Below are positions 61,148 through 64,000 of a stretch of 64,000 nucleotides of DNA, piece after piece; within the stretch, counting starts at the first letter, position 1; each line of letters starts with the position of its first letter. Source of the stretch: Eurosta solidaginis (taxonomy: Eukaryota > Arthropoda > Insecta > Diptera > Tephritidae); the NCBI RefSeq assembly GCF_040869045.1, contig NC_090323.1, forward strand, positions 174,986,083 to 175,050,082. Reading direction: 5' to 3'. A program made the position numbers and the translations under genes. Below the pieces are notes generated by a model. It was not told the origin of the DNA. It saw only the letters and a program-made list of their open reading frames with translations, and ran no database searches.

Positions 61148-64000
61148 TAAAATTCACTACGCTTTGTTTGATTATTCAAAAGCCCTTAATTAGTCAAAAA
61201 CACTTGAAACGCCCTAAGACATAAATATTATCAAATTAGCCTAAAAATTTTCCATCTTCAGATCTGATGGCATTTAGTGATTTTACGCAGCAAACAAATC
61301 TTATTTTTAACTAAATAAACTATTGTTATAAAGCCATATGTCAGTGTGTAAACACTTTCTTCATTAACAAACAAAAAAATTCATAACAGTAAACAAGATA
61401 TACTTCCTATTGACTTACGTAGAAAAAAAAAAATGTCCACCTTCAGATCTAATGGCATTTAGTGACTATTGTTATAAAGCCGTATGTCAGTGTGTAAACA
61501 TTTTCTTCATTAACAAACAAAAAAAACTCATAACAGTAAACAAGATATACTTCCTATTGACTTACGTAGAATCTTTGCTGTTATTCAAAAGTGTTAATTT
61601 AACGTTGTTTAAACTTTTCCCAATTTTTTTAATAAAATTCGCTACGCTTAATTGATTATTCAAAAGCCCTTAATTAGTCAAAAACACTTGAAACTCCCTA
61701 AGACATAAATATTATCAAATTAGTCTAAAAATTTTCCATCTTCAGATCTGATGGCATTTAGTGATTTTACGCAGCAAACAACTCTTATTTTTAACTAAAT
61801 AAACTATTGTTATAAAGCCATATGGCAGTGTGTAAACACTTTCTTCATTAACAAACACAAAAAAATTCATAACAGTAACAAGATATACTTCCTATTGACT
61901 TACGTAGAATCTTTGTTGTTATTCAGAAGTGTTAATTTAACGTTGTGTAAACGTTTCCCAAATTTTTTACTAAAATTAGCTACGCTTTATTTGATTATTC
62001 AAAAGCCCTTAATTAGTCAAAAACACTTGAAACGCCATAAGTCATAAATATTATAAAATTTGCCTAAAAATGTTCCATCTTCAGATCTGATGGCATTTAG
62101 TGATTTTACGCAGCAAACAACTCTTATTTTTAACTAAATAAACTATTGTTATAAAGCCATATGGCAGTGTGTAAACACTTTCTTCATTAACAAACACAAA
62201 AAAATTCATAACAGTAAACAAGATATACTTCCTATTGACTTACGTAGAATCTTTGTTGTTATTCAAAAGTGTTAATTTAACGTTGTTTAAACGTTTCCCA
62301 AATTTTTTAATAAATTTAGCTACGCTTTATTTGATTATTCAAAAGCCCTTAATTAGTCAAAAACACTTGAAACGCCATAAGTCATAAATATTATCAAATT
62401 AGCCTAACAATTTTCCATCTTCAGATCTGATGGCATTTAGTGATTTTACGCAGCAAACAACTCTTATTTTTAACTAAATAAACTATTGTTATAAAGCCAT
62501 ATGTCAGTGTGTAAACACTTTCTTCATTAACAAACACAAAAAAATTCATAACAGTAAACAAGATATACTTCCTATTGACTTACGTAGAATCTTTGTTGTT
62601 ATTCAAAAGTGTTAATTTAACTTTTTTTAAACGTTTCCCAATTTTTTTAATAAAATTAGCTACGCTTTATTTGATTATTCAAAAGCCCTTAATTAGTCAA
62701 AAACACTTGAAACGACATAAGTCATAAATATTATCAAATTAGCCTAACAATTTTCCATCTTCAGATCTGATGGAATTTAGTGATTTTACGCAGCAAACAA
62801 CTCTTATTTTTAACTAAATAAACTATTGTTATAAAGCCATATGTCAGTGTGTAAACACTTTCTTCATTAACAAACACAAAACAATTCATAACAGTAAAGA
62901 AGATATACTTCCTATTGACTTACGTAGAATCTTTGTTGTTATTCAAAAGTGTTAATTTAACGTTGTTTAAGCGTTTCGCAAATTTTTTAATGAAATTAGC
63001 TACGCTTTATTTGATTATTCAAAAGCCCTTAATTAGTCAAAAACACTTGAAACGCCATAAGTAATAAATATAATCAAAATAGCATACAAATTTTCCATGT
63101 TCAGATCTGATGGCATTTAGTGATTTTACGCAGCAAGCAACTCTTATTTTTAACTAATTAAATTATTGTTATAAAGCCATATGTCAGTGTGTAAACTCTT
63201 TCTTCATTAACAAACAAAAAAATTCATAACAGTAAACAAGATATACTTCCTATTGACTTACGTAGAATCTTTGTTGTTATTCAAAAGTGTTAATTTAACG
63301 TTGTTTAAACGTTTCGCAAATTTTTTAATGAAATTAGCTACGCTTTATTTGATTATTCAAAAGCCCATAATTAGTCATAAATATAATCAAATTAGCCTAA
63401 AAATTTTACATCTTCAGATCTGATGGCATATAGTGATTTTACGCAGCAAAAACTCTTATTTTTAACTAAATAAACTATTGTTATAAAGCCATATGTCAGT
63501 GTGTAAACACTTTCTTCATTAACAAACACAAAACAATTCATAACAGTAAACAAGATATACTTCCTATTGACTCACGTAGAATCTTTTGTTGTTATTCAAA
63601 AGTGTTAATTTAACGTTGTTTAAACTTTTCCCAATTTTTTTAATAAAATTCGCTACGCTTTATTTGATAATTCAAAAGCCCTTAATTAGTCAAAAACACT
63701 TGAAACGCCATAAGTCATAAATAAAATCAAAATAGCCTAAAAATTTTCCATCTTCAGATCTGATGGCATTTAGTGACTATTGTTATAAAGCCATATGTCA
63801 GTGTGTAAACACTTTCTTCATTAACAAACAAAAAAAATTCGTAACAGTAAACAGGATATACTTCCTATTGACTTACGTAGAATCTTTGTTGCTATTCAAA
63901 AGTGTTAATTTAACGTTGTTTAAACGTTTCCCAAATTTTTTAATAAAATTCGCTACGCTTTATTTGATTATTCAAAAGCCCTTAATTAGTCAAAAACACT
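61148..64000 (+). repeat. 340-bp satellite, block 4
   Basis: About eight to nine monomers, mostly type B, continuing past the window end. At 61422-61436 a monomer stops after TTACGTAGAA and is joined through a 12-base A-run to TGTCCACCTTCAGATC of a later position, a short deletion junction. No gene is supported. Confidence 0.95.

Noticed and set aside
4145..61655. Recurring 74-87-codon plus-strand frames (such as 4145-4402, 15284-15541, 31970-32233)
   Set aside because: They are all the same stretch of short satellite monomers, differ by every kind of substitution, have low-complexity hydrophobic translations and vanish in standard monomers through stops. They are satellite shadows.
1..64000. 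tRNA, rRNA or host genes
   Set aside because: No cloverleaf with A/B boxes, rRNA-like conserved segment or non-transposon coding sequence was noticed by reading; a tRNA or rRNA model search would settle it.

Overview
This is a non-coding, repeat-only piece of an insect genome, most likely a higher dipteran (a tephritid-like fly is my guess). The organism call rests on three things: EN-containing Penelope-like retroelements (PLEs) with GIY-YIG domains, a nested element whose ends and (ACGG)n tract look like a repeat type I associate with flies, and a very AT-rich complex satellite. I see no host gene, rRNA, tRNA or CRISPR array.

Layout. (1) 1-2530: a PLE composite (PLE-A) of two head-to-head copies. 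The minus-strand copy shows only its N-terminal coding end and runs off the window. The plus-strand copy is 5'-truncated, with a frameshift and a stop in its RT/GIY-YIG gene. Inverted 201-bp pseudo-LTRs (pLTRs) flank the plus copy, each with a small hammerhead ribozyme motif. (2) 2531-6142: head-to-tail satellite. (3) 6143-12143: a second, different PLE composite (PLE-B), again two 5'-truncated copies head to head. Its minus-strand arm is split by a 3.9-kb nested element (6290-10189) holding about 19 copies of a ~128-bp repeat, a tetranucleotide microsatellite and a terminal hairpin. (4) 12144-64000: satellite interrupted only by a 591-bp non-autonomous hAT-like element (57886-58476, 8-bp target duplication) and a 180-bp PLE remnant, PLE-C (60968-61147, 8-bp target duplication), which also carries a hammerhead motif.

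The satellite makes up about 85% of the window, roughly 160 monomers, all in one orientation. The standard monomer is 340 bp (hand count for 59131-59470: 94 G+C, 27.6%). A shorter ~301-bp class lacks a specific 39-bp block. Monomers fall into at least three sequence subfamilies arranged in multi-monomer higher-order repeats, including a nearly perfect 4,593-bp tandem duplication (about 37385-46570), 680-bp dimers and 1,019-bp trimers. This pattern is expected for a satellite homogenised by unequal exchange, as in centromeric, pericentromeric or, in some flies, telomeric DNA. Which of these applies cannot be decided from sequence alone.

The most interesting signal is the set of five hammerhead motifs in three unrelated PLE copies. 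Four have an intact core and one has a core substitution. All have a stem III that is too short to fold alone and is self-complementary (ACGU, AUAU, AUAUAU), the arrangement known for PLE hammerheads that act as dimers. I found no evidence for an undescribed protein-coding system.
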